Translations under genes and position numbers: made by a program | Part shown: positions 15,467-23,596 of the stretch, piece after piece | How the letters are laid out: every line of letters starts with the position of its first letter | Position numbering within the stretch: the first letter of the stretch is position 1 | Notes under the pieces: generated by a model | Database searches by the model: none | Told to the model about the DNA's origin: nothing | Seen by the model: only the letters and a program-made list of their open reading frames with translations | Assembly: GCF_000421845.1 (NCBI RefSeq) | Contig: NZ_ATXU01000009.1 | Span: 1-64,000 of the forward strand | DNA: 64,000 bases | DNA from: Leucobacter chironomi DSM 19883 | GTDB lineage: Bacteria > Actinomycetota > Actinomycetes > Actinomycetales > Microbacteriaceae | Direction of reading: 5' to 3'

Positions 15467-15747
15467 CCCGACGCCCCCGCCTCGCGCGTTTTGGCGTCAA
15501 CGGCGCGTTGACGCTCGGCGGTGCGGTCAGCTATTTGAGACTGAAAGATGCGGTCCAGTTCGAATCGTAGGTGTCGCTCCGCGGCGCTGCTCGCTTGCCT
15601 CTCGGTCCGCATTCCCACGCCCCTGGACTCAGCGCCGCAGGAGCAAGCCCAGTTGACGTGGCCGGGGTGCCACATGATGGAAGTCCGGTGCTCCATCTGC
15701 AACTGGTCAAGGCCAGCGCGGAAGTCGATCAGCGCTGGGTTGCTCAT
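15463..15747 (-). CDS. Small Cys-motif protein, first gene of the integrase operon (94 aa)
   Basis: The product has WACSCGAES, a single Cys-x-Cys knuckle, flanked by His residues (MWHPGHVNW) that could complete a zinc site, then a long basic helix. Its stop overlaps the next start (ATGA), and it is the gene closest to attR. ATG 15747 was chosen. A TTG at 15795 would extend the protein by 16 residues almost to the attachment site. No family recognised. Confidence 0.55.
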   Translation of the reverse strand: MSNPALIDFRAGLDQLQMEHRTSIMWHPGHVNWACSCGAESRGVGMRTERQASSAAERHLRFELDRIFQSQIADRTAERQRAVDAKTREAGASG

Positions 15748-15803
15748 CGTGCGTTCACCGCCTCGACCATCCAGGAGGGTACGTAGTCGGGGCAAGTCGC
15801 GTC

Positions 15804-15845
15804 CTTGTAAAGAACAGGTCGTCGGTTCAAATCCGACAGGCGGCT
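15804..15845 (+). pseudogene. attR: 3' fragment of a tRNA-Thr(TGT) gene
   Basis: The segment has a threonine anticodon loop (CTTGTAA at 15804-15810), the 3' half of the anticodon stem, the variable loop, a perfect T-arm (GTCGG/CCGAC at 15821-15837) and the 3' acceptor strand AGGCGGC (15838-15844) with discriminator base T. The sequence before 15804 cannot form the 5' half of the anticodon stem (only one Watson-Crick pair of five), so the tRNA homology starts here. This is the displaced 3' end left at the right boundary when the phage inserted. The intact tRNA must be left of the window. Confidence 0.9.
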
Positions 15846-15852
15846 CTCATCG

Positions 15853-15879
15853 ACAGCCCCCCGCTCCGGCGGGGGCTGT
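15853..15879 (+). terminator. Terminator of the displaced tRNA-Thr gene
   Basis: A 9-bp perfect stem (ACAGCCCCC at 15853-15861 with its complement at 15871-15879) has a 9-base loop and is followed by TTCCCGTTT. It lies eight bases after the tRNA fragment and would have ended the original tRNA transcript. Confidence 0.8.
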
Positions 15880-15941
15880 TCCCGTTTCCGGGGCTCTCCC
15901 GGGCCGACTCGGCCCCGTCGCGCGCCGCGTAGGCTGGTGGC

Positions 15942-17039
15942 GTGAACGAACGAGCCGCTGCCGCCGCGCCCGCCGCGTCGAAGCCGCGCATCGCCTACTG
16001 GGACAACGCGCGGTTCCTGCTGATCGTGCTCGTGGTGGTGGGGCACATGATCTCGACGGTGCGCACCGACTCCGCACCGGGCTTCGCGCTCTACGCGTTC
16101 ATCTACCTCTTCCACATGCCCGCGATGATCCTGCTCTCGGGGCTCTTCTCGAAGCCGGAGACCACGCCGAAGGCGATCACGTCGACGGTGCAGCTGCTGG
16201 CGACCTGGCTGCTGTGGGAGGGCATCTGGTCGATCATCAGGTTCGCCGTCGAAGGCCGGGGGCCGGGTCCCGGCTTCCTCGTCAATCCGGCGTGGACGCT
16301 GTGGTTCCTCGTCTCCCTCGTGACGATGCGGATCCTGCTGCCCTACATCGCGAGGCTGCGGCATCCGCTGCTGTTCTCCATCGTGCTCGCACTCGGATCG
16401 GGGCTGCTGCCGGCCGTCGGCACGGCGTTCTCCGCCTCGCGCACGCTGGTGTTTCTGCCGTTCTTCGTGGCCGGCTGGCTGATCCGGGATCGCGGCTGGC
16501 TCGACGGGCAGTGGTTCGTGCAGCCGGCGAGGTGGGCCCGCATCGCCGCGTGGGGCCTGCTCGGGACGCTCGCGATCCTGCTCGCGCTCACCCCGCAGCT
16601 GCGAGACGTCTGGCGCATCGACCGCTGGCTGATCTGGCGCGACGACTACCTCACCGTATTCGATCGGGCGCCGCTCGGCGACTGGCAGCCGAGTGAGTGG
16701 GTGTGGGTGTCGCTCGGCGGCATCGCGGTGACCGCGGCGCTGCTGGGGCTGGCGGCCGCGATGACCCTGGCGGTGCTCGTGGTGACGCCGCGACGCCGCA
16801 GCGCGATGACCGCGTGGGGTGCGCGCACGCTCTACGTCTACCTGCTGCACGGCCCCGTGGTGTGGGTGCTGCGCGAGACGGGAGCGGTCGACGCCGTGGC
16901 CGGGGTCGGCGCGGGCGGTCTGCTGCTGCTCGTGGGATGCGGGATCGCGCTCGCGGTGCTGCTCTCGTTGACGCGGGTCTCCCGCGTGTTCCGCCCGGTG
17001 ATCGAACCGCGCGTCGACTGGCTGCTGCGTCGCCCGTAG
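15942..17039 (+). CDS. Acyltransferase-3 family membrane protein
   Basis: This 365-residue integral membrane protein with about ten hydrophobic spans belongs to the acyltransferase-3 (OafA/fucose-4-O-acetylase-like) group, which transfers acyl groups to cell-surface carbohydrates. The N-terminus shows RIAYWDNARFLLIVLVVVGH with the family His, then FHMPAMILLSGLFS. GTG 15942 is the start, 20 codons before the first conserved segment. It is the first chromosomal gene after attR. Its substrate cannot be deduced. Confidence 0.8.
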   Translation: MNERAAAAAPAASKPRIAYWDNARFLLIVLVVVGHMISTVRTDSAPGFALYAFIYLFHMPAMILLSGLFSKPETTPKAITSTVQLLATWLLWEGIWSIIRFAVEGRGPGPGFLVNPAWTLWFLVSLVTMRILLPYIARLRHPLLFSIVLALGSGLLPAVGTAFSASRTLVFLPFFVAGWLIRDRGWLDGQWFVQPARWARIAAWGLLGTLAILLALTPQLRDVWRIDRWLIWRDDYLTVFDRAPLGDWQPSEWVWVSLGGIAVTAALLGLAAAMTLAVLVVTPRRRSAMTAWGARTLYVYLLHGPVVWVLRETGAVDAVAGVGAGGLLLLVGCGIALAVLLSLTRVSRVFRPVIEPRVDWLLRRP

Positions 17040-17124
17040 CGATGCATTCTCCGGCGCGCCGCGTGCAGGAAATGTCCGGGGCACGCGGTACGTTCAGAGC
17101 ATAGGCATCGCAGAGGAGGCCGTT

Positions 17125-18747
17125 ATGCAGCAGCACCCGGGAAAGCAGCGCAGCGCGCTTCCCGCGCGCGCTGTCCGGCTCGTCTGCGGCACGATCGCGG
17201 CGGCGCTGCTCGCCGGTTGCGCGCAGATCGCGCCGGTCTCCGGGTGGGAGCCCCCGGCTTGGCCGCCGGTCGCGGGGGTGAGCCTGGTGGTGGCCGACGA
17301 CACCCCGACCGAGGCCGGCAGTGCGGGCGCGGTGGTCGCTGACGGGTCGGCTGCCACGGGAGGGCAGGATCTCGGCTTCGTGGAGCGGCGTCTGCGCAAC
17401 GACCGGGCACGGTTGCAGGCGCGCTACGTCGAGATCCCCGGGTGGCATCGCTTCAACGTGCGCATGTCCGAGCTGCTGCGCGGCGCGATCAGCGGAACGG
17501 GCACGGCGATCTCGCCGGAGGTGTTCCCGGTCTCGGCCGGGCTGTCGCACGGAGGCTGCGTGCCGGGCTCGGCGAGCCGGCCGGCGGCGCAGGTGCTGGC
17601 CGATCCCGGGACGGGTCCGCTCGACGGCACCGGCACCGGTACCGCGTTCGTCTGCGATATCACGACGGCGTTCGGCGCGATCGTCGGGGTGACCGTGCGA
17701 ACGGTCGTCGGCGGCCCGGAGGGCGTCACGAGCGACACGGCGGTCACGCTCTACGCCGACGTCTCGACGGGCGAGGTGCACGAGTCCGGCGAGCTGTGGA
17801 GCGCCGAAGCTCCCGGCCAGCTGTGGACGCGCGCCGTGGAGCTGCTGCGGCGCCAGGCCGGCGGGTTGAGCGCGGCGCCGGTCGCCGCGCCGGATGAGGC
17901 GCAGCTGGAGCTCGCGCGCCGCGCGCTCGAGTCGGCGAGCTTCACCGAGAGCGGCGCCAGCATCGTGCTGCCCGCCGGGATCGTCGCGCCCGAGCTCGCG
18001 GGTCTCGGCGTCGAGAGCACCGAATCCGCCACGACCGTCGAGGTCGGTGGCGAGCCGCTCACCGCGTGGCTGAGCCCGTTCGGGGCCGCGATGCAGGCCG
18101 GCCGGGGAACGCCGTTCGTGGGCATGCCCGCCTGGCGGGCCGACCAGCCCGTCGACTGCAGCCTACTCGCCTGCGCGGCGGTGACTTACGACGACGGGCC
18201 CTCCGAGCACACCGCGCGACTGCTCGACACCCTGCGCGCCGAGCAGTCGGCGGCTACCTTCTTCATGATCGGCTCAGCCGTGCGGGCCTTCCCCGAGCTC
18301 GCGCAGCGCGTCGCCGCCGAGGGGCACGGCATCGGCAGCCACACGATGACCCACCCCGACCTCACCACCATCAGCCCCGAGAAGGCCCGAGCAGAGGTGG
18401 TCGACGTCGAAGCCCTCCTCGCGCGGGTGACGGGGCGCACGGTCGCCACTTACCGCCCGCCCTACGGCGCCGTGAACGAGCGGGTGCTCTCCGCTGTGGG
18501 CCAGCCGGCGATCCTGTGGTCGATCGACACGCTCGACTGGAAGAAGCCGGGCCGCGAAGAGCTCGTGCAGCGCTCGGTGGGCGTCGCCACCCCCGGCGAC
18601 ATCATCCTCTTCCACGATCTGCACCCCGAAACGGTCGACAGCGCCGACGTGGTGCTGCGCGGGCTGCGCGACCGGGGCTTCACGCTCGTGACGGTCGAGC
18701 AGCTGTTCGGCGGTCAGGTGCCCGGCGGCAGGGTGACGCGACGATGA
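17125..18747 (+). CDS. Lipoprotein polysaccharide deacetylase (NodB-type)
   Basis: A signal peptide with lipobox LLAGC (Cys32) anchors it to the outer membrane face. The C-terminal 190 residues form a NodB carbohydrate-esterase-4 domain with all motifs: TYDDGP (about 353), HTMTHP (about 406), YRPPYG, DTLDW, and LFHDLH. Such enzymes deacetylate peptidoglycan or other cell-wall glycans. The long N-terminal region (about 35-345) looks like the DUF4163/RsiV-type domain that accompanies deacetylases in Gram-positive bacteria. The stop overlaps the next start by ATGA, so the two products probably work together. Confidence 0.9.
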   Translation: MQQHPGKQRSALPARAVRLVCGTIAAALLAGCAQIAPVSGWEPPAWPPVAGVSLVVADDTPTEAGSAGAVVADGSAATGGQDLGFVERRLRNDRARLQARYVEIPGWHRFNVRMSELLRGAISGTGTAISPEVFPVSAGLSHGGCVPGSASRPAAQVLADPGTGPLDGTGTGTAFVCDITTAFGAIVGVTVRTVVGGPEGVTSDTAVTLYADVSTGEVHESGELWSAEAPGQLWTRAVELLRRQAGGLSAAPVAAPDEAQLELARRALESASFTESGASIVLPAGIVAPELAGLGVESTESATTVEVGGEPLTAWLSPFGAAMQAGRGTPFVGMPAWRADQPVDCSLLACAAVTYDDGPSEHTARLLDTLRAEQSAATFFMIGSAVRAFPELAQRVAAEGHGIGSHTMTHPDLTTISPEKARAEVVDVEALLARVTGRTVATYRPPYGAVNERVLSAVGQPAILWSIDTLDWKKPGREELVQRSVGVATPGDIILFHDLHPETVDSADVVLRGLRDRGFTLVTVEQLFGGQVPGGRVTRR

Positions 18748-19526
18748 GCCGCCGCAGTCAGGAGCTGCGCACGGCGTCGGTGCGCGTGACGGCCCCGACC
18801 GAGGGGCCGCGCGACGAGGGTCGGCGGCGCCCGTCGCGCACCCGGGTCTGGGTGATGGCGGTCGTGCTCACTGTGCTGGTACTCCTCGTTGCGATCGCCG
18901 CCTACGCGGTCACCTTCGCTCCTGAGCACTACGCCCGCGCACAAGCGGTGTCCGCCGACGGCACGACCGCCGCCGAGGTGGGCGGCGGTCTGCAGCTCGT
19001 GCCGGCCGAGGGCTGGGTCGTGCAGCCGCTGGTGCGCGAGATCGTGGAGTGGCCGCCGCTGCCGCCGTTGCATGACTGGTCGGTGCTGTTGGGGGAGTCG
19101 AGCGGGGTGCTGCTGCTCTCGCCCGATCAGCGGTTGCAGGTCGAGGTCGACGTGCTGAACCCTGGGAGCGAGCGAGCCGCGGGCGCGTGGCTGCGAGAGG
19201 CCGGAGCCGGGAGCGACGCGACTTCGGGCGAGGGGACTGATGCCGGCGGAGGTGCGGGCTCCGGAAAAGACGCGGGTTCCGGAGGCGGCGAGTATGCGGC
19301 CGTGCGGAGCGAGACCCTCGCATCGGGGCTCGTCGTGCAGCACGTCGAGGCGGCGGGTGTGGTCGCCGCGGTCGTCGATACCGGGTCGGGTTGGATCACG
19401 CTGCGAGCCGAGGCCGAGGGAGGCGCCGGTGCCCGTGCCGTGGGCGGCGCTGACGCCGACGGACAACCGCTGGAACGCTACCGGCCGGCGCTCTCAGCAC
19501 TGCTGGAGAGCATCTCCGCGGCGTAG
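18744..19526 (+). CDS. Single-span membrane protein coupled to the deacetylase
   Basis: This 260-residue protein has a basic cytoplasmic N-terminus, one transmembrane span at about residues 37-60 (VMAVVLTVLVLLVAIAAYAV), and an extracytoplasmic domain interrupted by a low-complexity Gly/Ser/Ala-rich stretch (about 155-180). The exported domain has two similar halves (VVQPLVREIVEWPPLPP and LVVQHVEAAGVVAAVV) but matches no family I know. Translational coupling suggests a role in the same cell-envelope process as the deacetylase. Confidence 0.75.
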   Translation: MSRRSQELRTASVRVTAPTEGPRDEGRRRPSRTRVWVMAVVLTVLVLLVAIAAYAVTFAPEHYARAQAVSADGTTAAEVGGGLQLVPAEGWVVQPLVREIVEWPPLPPLHDWSVLLGESSGVLLLSPDQRLQVEVDVLNPGSERAAGAWLREAGAGSDATSGEGTDAGGGAGSGKDAGSGGGEYAAVRSETLASGLVVQHVEAAGVVAAVVDTGSGWITLRAEAEGGAGARAVGGADADGQPLERYRPALSALLESISAA

Positions 19527-19555
19527 CCCGCCGCGGAGCAGACTCCGGCGCGCCG

Positions 19556-21568
19556 TCAGCCCTCGGAGGGGACGAGCAGCTGGTGCTTCGCGAGCTCGCG
19601 GTAGAGCGGCGTCGTCTCGAGTAGCTGCGCGTGCGTGCCCTCGCCGACGACACGGCCCTCCTCGAGCACGATGATCTTGTCGGAGTCGACCACCGTCGAG
19701 AGGCGGTGCGCGATCACCACGAGCGTGCGACCGGTCGCCACCGAGTCGAGTGCGTCGCGCATCAGCCGCTCGTTCACCCCGTCGAGGCTGGCGGTCGACT
19801 CGTCGAGCAGCAGGATCGGGGGCGCGGTGAGCAGCGCTCGGGCGATCGCGAGCCGCTGCTTCTCCCCGCCGGACAGCATGATGCCGTTCTCGCCCACCTG
19901 CTGGTCGAGCGCTCGGGCGAGCTCGGGTTCGGAGAGCGGCTGCATGCTGCTCGCTTCGGCGCCAGCGGGGACGGCTGCCGCGCGCCCGGCGGAGCGGTCG
20001 AGGAGGCCGCCGAGGTTCACGGCCCGCAGCACCCGCTCGCACGCGGCGTCCGAGGCCTCCGGTGCGCCGAGCCGCAGGTTGTCGCGCAGGCTGCCGGCGA
20101 GCACAGGAGCGTCCTGCTCGACGTACCCCATCTGCGCGCGCACCTCGGAACGATCGAGGGTGCGCAGATCCGCACCGAAGAGCGAGACGGCGCCCTCATC
20201 CGGGTCGTAGAAGCGTTCGATGAGCCCGAGCAGCGTCGATTTGCCCGCACCGGACGGGCCGACGAGGGCGACGCGCGATCCGCGCGGCACCTCGAAGCTC
20301 ACCCCGTGCAGCACCGGCGTCTCGATGATCTCGGCGGGGGCCGCTTCGGCGTCGCGCCGTGCGCCGCGCCCGCCGCGCACGAGATCGCGGGCGTCGGCCC
20401 GGTCGGGGGCGGCCGAGCGGTAGGTGAAGCGGACCCCGGAGAAGCGGATCGCCGCGGCGTAGTCGAGCCGGGACGCTTCGAGCGGCACGGTTCGGCCGAG
20501 CGGCGAGAGTTCGGCGTCGTGCTCGGTCTCGGTGGGCAGCTCGGAGATCTCCTGGATGCGCCCGAGCGCGCCGAGCGCCTGGTTGATGGCCGCGATCGCG
20601 CCGAAGGCCTGGCCCAGCGGCATCACCATGAGGAACAGGAAGATGATGAAGGTGACGAGCTGGGCGATCGTGATGGCGCCGGTCGCCACCCGGTAGCCGC
20701 CGAGCCCGAGCACCACGAGGAACGACAACTGCATCGCGAGGAACGAGACCGGCACGATGAATGCCGAGATCTTCGCGACCTTCACGCCGAGCACGTACGC
20801 CTCCTCGGCGTCGCGCTCGGTGAGGCGCTGCTCGCGTTCGGCTGCGCCGGCAGCCCGGATCGTGCGGATCGACGAGATCGTGCGATCCACCTGCGCGGCG
20901 AGGTCGCCCACCTTCTCCTGAGCCTTCGCGACCGCCGGCCGGATGCGGCTCGACACGAGAACCACCACCACGAGGGCGACGAGGATCATGCCGAAGGTGA
21001 TCCCGAACAGCATCGGATCGATGACCAGCATGCCGATCAGCGCGCCCACGAAGACGAGCATGCCGCTGATCGCCTCGACCAGGCCCTGGGTGAGCACTGC
21101 CCGCAGCAGCGTCGTGTCGCTGCCGACCCGGGAGACGAGATCGCCGGTGCGGCGGCGATCGAACTGCGAGACGGGCAGATGCAGGATCTTGGCGATGAGG
21201 CGGCGACGGCTCGTCAGCACGATGCCCTCGCCCATGCGCTGCAGCACGTAGTGCTGCAGCCCGCCGAGCACCGCGCCCAGGATCACGACCACGGTGAGCA
21301 CCGCGAGCAACCCGCCGAGCGACTGGCCGCCCTCGACGCGGGTGATCACCTGGCCCAGCAGGGGCGGCTGCACGAGCGACGCGACCGCCGCCACAAGACC
21401 GAGCACGATCGCGAGGGCGAGCGGGCCGCGCTGCTCGAACAGGTAGGGGATCAGCTGCCGAATCGAGGCGCGGGGGCCGCGAGGAGCGGAGCCTGCGGCG
21501 CGTCCGCGCTGCCGAGGGCTCGCGGCGCCGGGTGAAGTCTCATCAGATGTGCCAGCCACGGCCACCAC
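19556..21568 (-). CDS. ABC exporter, fused permease and ATPase
   Basis: This 670-residue full half-transporter has six transmembrane spans (about 40-320), then a nucleotide-binding domain with Walker A GPSGAGKST, signature LSGGEKQRLAIARAL, Walker B ILLLDESTASLD and the H-loop IAHRLST. Homodimers or heterodimers of this type export lipids, peptides or drugs. Between Walker A and the signature is an unusually long insert (about 45 residues, SAGRAAAVPAGAEASSMQPL). A second low-complexity insert precedes the ATPase domain. The start is GTG. It lies downstream of the riboflavin operon but beyond a hairpin. Confidence 0.92.
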   Translation of the reverse strand: MVAVAGTSDETSPGAASPRQRGRAAGSAPRGPRASIRQLIPYLFEQRGPLALAIVLGLVAAVASLVQPPLLGQVITRVEGGQSLGGLLAVLTVVVILGAVLGGLQHYVLQRMGEGIVLTSRRRLIAKILHLPVSQFDRRRTGDLVSRVGSDTTLLRAVLTQGLVEAISGMLVFVGALIGMLVIDPMLFGITFGMILVALVVVVLVSSRIRPAVAKAQEKVGDLAAQVDRTISSIRTIRAAGAAEREQRLTERDAEEAYVLGVKVAKISAFIVPVSFLAMQLSFLVVLGLGGYRVATGAITIAQLVTFIIFLFLMVMPLGQAFGAIAAINQALGALGRIQEISELPTETEHDAELSPLGRTVPLEASRLDYAAAIRFSGVRFTYRSAAPDRADARDLVRGGRGARRDAEAAPAEIIETPVLHGVSFEVPRGSRVALVGPSGAGKSTLLGLIERFYDPDEGAVSLFGADLRTLDRSEVRAQMGYVEQDAPVLAGSLRDNLRLGAPEASDAACERVLRAVNLGGLLDRSAGRAAAVPAGAEASSMQPLSEPELARALDQQVGENGIMLSGGEKQRLAIARALLTAPPILLLDESTASLDGVNERLMRDALDSVATGRTLVVIAHRLSTVVDSDKIIVLEEGRVVGEGTHAQLLETTPLYRELAKHQLLVPSEG

Positions 21569-21638
21569 TCTAAGCCAGCGCGGCTGACAAAGAGCCCGCC
21601 CGGGCCGCCCGCCGCAGCACAGTCGGGTGAGGCGGCGC

Positions 21639-21695
21639 CGAGGTCACCCGTGTGGTCCTCTCCCGGGCGCGGAAAGCGCCAGCCGGGTGACCTCG
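21639..21695 (-). terminator. Composite hairpin after ribH
   Basis: A 12-bp perfect outer stem (21639-21650 with 21684-21695, GAGGTCACCCG type) encloses a second stem, GGCGC/GCGCC (21666-21670 with 21676-21680). It lies in the 172-bp gap between ribH and the ABC exporter gene, both on the minus strand, and probably ends the riboflavin operon transcript. Confidence 0.7.
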
Positions 21696-21740
21696 ACTGG
21701 TGCTCGGGCCGGGCGCGGCAGGGCGCAGAGAGCGCGGCGC

Positions 21741-22238
21741 TCAGAGCGCCGTGGCGGCGATGGTGCGCGTGGTGATCGCGAGGTGCAGCGCGGCCTCGGC
21801 GGCCTCCCGCCCCTTCGACTCCGGGGCGCCGGGGCGGCCCGAGCGGTCGAGCGCCTGCTGCTCGTCGTCGGTGGTGAGCACGCCGAAGCCGACCGGGCGG
21901 CCCGCGTCGAGCTGCACGCGCGTGAGGCCGTCGGTGACCGCGTTGCACACGTAGTCGAAGTGCGGGGTGCCGCCGCGCACGATCACGCCGAGGCAGACGG
22001 CGGCGTCGAACCCGCCGCCGCCCTGCTCGACGGGGGCGAGCGCGGTCTGCGCGGCGAGGGGCAGCTCGAACGCACCGGCCACCCGGAAGAGGGCGTGCTC
22101 CGCGCCGGCGGCGGCTGTCGTGGTCTGCGCGTCGGCGATCATGGGCGACATGATCTCGTCGTGCCAGCTGCCGGCGATGATCGCGACGCGCAGGCCGCTC
22201 GCGTCGACGGTGAGGTTGGGGGCTCCGGCTCCACTCAT
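21741..22238 (-). CDS. ribH: 6,7-dimethyl-8-ribityllumazine synthase
   Basis: It condenses the ribitylaminouracil and dihydroxybutanone phosphate made by the upstream enzymes into lumazine, the riboflavin synthase substrate. The 165 residues match the family: VAIIAGSWHDEIM (substrate strand with Trp), GAFELPLAAQ, VCLGVIVRGGTPHFDYV, and GFGVLTTDDEQQALDRSG (catalytic His-rich loop). It is the last gene of the operon, 86 bp after ribBA, with a good ribosome binding site (AAGGAG). Confidence 0.97.
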   Translation of the reverse strand: MSGAGAPNLTVDASGLRVAIIAGSWHDEIMSPMIADAQTTTAAAGAEHALFRVAGAFELPLAAQTALAPVEQGGGGFDAAVCLGVIVRGGTPHFDYVCNAVTDGLTRVQLDAGRPVGFGVLTTDDEQQALDRSGRPGAPESKGREAAEAALHLAITTRTIAATAL

Positions 22239-22324
22239 GGGGTGCTCCTTGGGTCGTGATTCGTCAGGTTCGGGATCCGCCCGCCGCGACGGGTGCCGCG
22301 GACGCAGCGCGTGCTGCGGGCGGG

Positions 22325-23596
22325 CTACTGCTCGCGCACGTCCGCGGGCAGTTCGTGGCCCATGCGGTCGCGCTTCGTCGTGAGGTAGCCGATGTTCTGT
22401 TCGGTCACACCCACGAGCAGCGGCACCCGCTCGGAGACGACGATGCCGTGCTCTTCCAGCTGGCGGACCTTGTCGGGGTTGTTGGTGAGCAGGCGCACCC
22501 GCTCCACGCCGAGCTCGGCGAGGATCTCGGCCGCAGCGGTGTAGTCGCGGCTGTCTGCGGGCAGCCCGAGCTGCAGGTTGGCGTCGAGGGTGTCGACGCC
22601 CTGCTCCTGCAACTGGTAGGCGCGCAGCTTGTTGGCGAGGCCGATGCCGCGACCCTCATGCCCGCGGAGGTATACGACGATGCCGCCCCGCTCGTGGATG
22701 AGGTCGAGCGCGGCGTCGAGCTGCGGCCCGCACTCGCACTTGAGCGAGCCGAAGGCCTCACCGGTGATGCACTCCGAGTGCACCCGCACGAGCGCTTCGG
22801 CGCCCGGCAGCGAGCCGTCGGGCCCGGGCGCGATCAGAGCGAGGTGGTCGATGCCGAGGCGGCGATCGCGGTAGGCGCGGGTGCGGAACTCGCCGTGCAC
22901 GGTGGGCAGCAGCGTCTCGGCTCGCAGGCTCACGCTGCGGTGCTGCACCTGCTCGGCCGGCACCTCGACGGGGTCATGCTCGTTGAGGTATGCGATGAGC
23001 TGCTCGATCGTGATGACTGGCACGTTCTCCTGCTGCCCGAGCTCGATCAGCTCGGGCAGGCGCATCATCTCGCCGTCGTCGGCGACGATCTCGCCGATCA
23101 CCGCGACCGGGCTCAGGCCGGCCAGGCGCATGAGTTCGACGCCCGCCTCCGTATGGCCGTCGCGGGCGCGCACGCCTCCGTCGACGGCGCGCAGCGGCAG
23201 CACATGGCCGGGGCGGCGCACGTCGCCGGGCACGGCGTCGGGGTTCGCGAGGGCGCGCACGGTGGTGGCGCGGTCACTCGCACTGATGCCGGTGGTGACG
23301 CCGTGCGCGGCGTCCACGGTCACGGTGTATGCCGTTCCGCGTACGTCCTCGTTGCGGTCGACCATCATCGGCAGGTCGAGCCGGTCGGCGACCTCGTTGG
23401 TCATGGGCGCGCACAGCAGTCCCGAGGAGCGGTGCACGGTCCAAGCGATCCACTCGGGGGTCGCGAGTTCGGCGGAGAGGATGACGTCGCCCTCGTTCTC
23501 GCGATCCTCGTTGTCGGCGACGATCACCGGACGGCCGGCTTTGATCGCGGCGACGGCCTCTTCGATGCTGCTGATGCCGGGCGTGGTGGGGATCAT
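22325..23596 (-). CDS. ribBA: Bifunctional DHBP synthase / GTP cyclohydrolase II
   Basis: This 423-residue fusion supplies both riboflavin precursors. Residues about 1-200 are 3,4-dihydroxy-2-butanone-4-phosphate synthase (ADNEDRENEGD, with HTEAGVEL near the end). Residues about 205-420 are GTP cyclohydrolase II: VRVHSECITGEAFGSLKCECG carries the three zinc cysteines, and YLRGHEGRGIGLANK is the family motif. The start is the ATG of an ATGA overlap with ribE. Upstream sequence in the same frame is the shadow of ribE. Confidence 0.97.
   Translation of the reverse strand: MIPTTPGISSIEEAVAAIKAGRPVIVADNEDRENEGDVILSAELATPEWIAWTVHRSSGLLCAPMTNEVADRLDLPMMVDRNEDVRGTAYTVTVDAAHGVTTGISASDRATTVRALANPDAVPGDVRRPGHVLPLRAVDGGVRARDGHTEAGVELMRLAGLSPVAVIGEIVADDGEMMRLPELIELGQQENVPVITIEQLIAYLNEHDPVEVPAEQVQHRSVSLRAETLLPTVHGEFRTRAYRDRRLGIDHLALIAPGPDGSLPGAEALVRVHSECITGEAFGSLKCECGPQLDAALDLIHERGGIVVYLRGHEGRGIGLANKLRAYQLQEQGVDTLDANLQLGLPADSRDYTAAAEILAELGVERVRLLTNNPDKVRQLEEHGIVVSERVPLLVGVTEQNIGYLTTKRDRMGHELPADVREQ

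Larger units (their letters stand above)
1..15845. mobile_element. Prophage (right-hand part), HK97-type siphovirus
   Basis: The order terminase, portal, protease/capsid, connectors, tail tube, chaperone, tape measure, minor tail, endolysin and holin is the standard siphovirus late module, here all on the plus strand. A minus-strand integrase operon and a displaced tRNA-Thr 3' fragment follow, which mark the right attachment site. The left end, attL, replication genes and any immunity repressor are outside the window, so total length is unknown. All structural genes are open and tightly packed, with no visible decay, so the prophage may be functional. Confidence 0.95.

Noticed and set aside
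15744-17084. A 446-codon frame antisense to the acyltransferase-3 gene and across attR
   Set aside because: It runs through the tRNA fragment and terminator and is a low-complexity shadow.
19631-21535. A 634-codon frame antisense to the ABC exporter
   Set aside because: Composition is repetitive and charged, and the opposite strand has all ABC transporter motifs.
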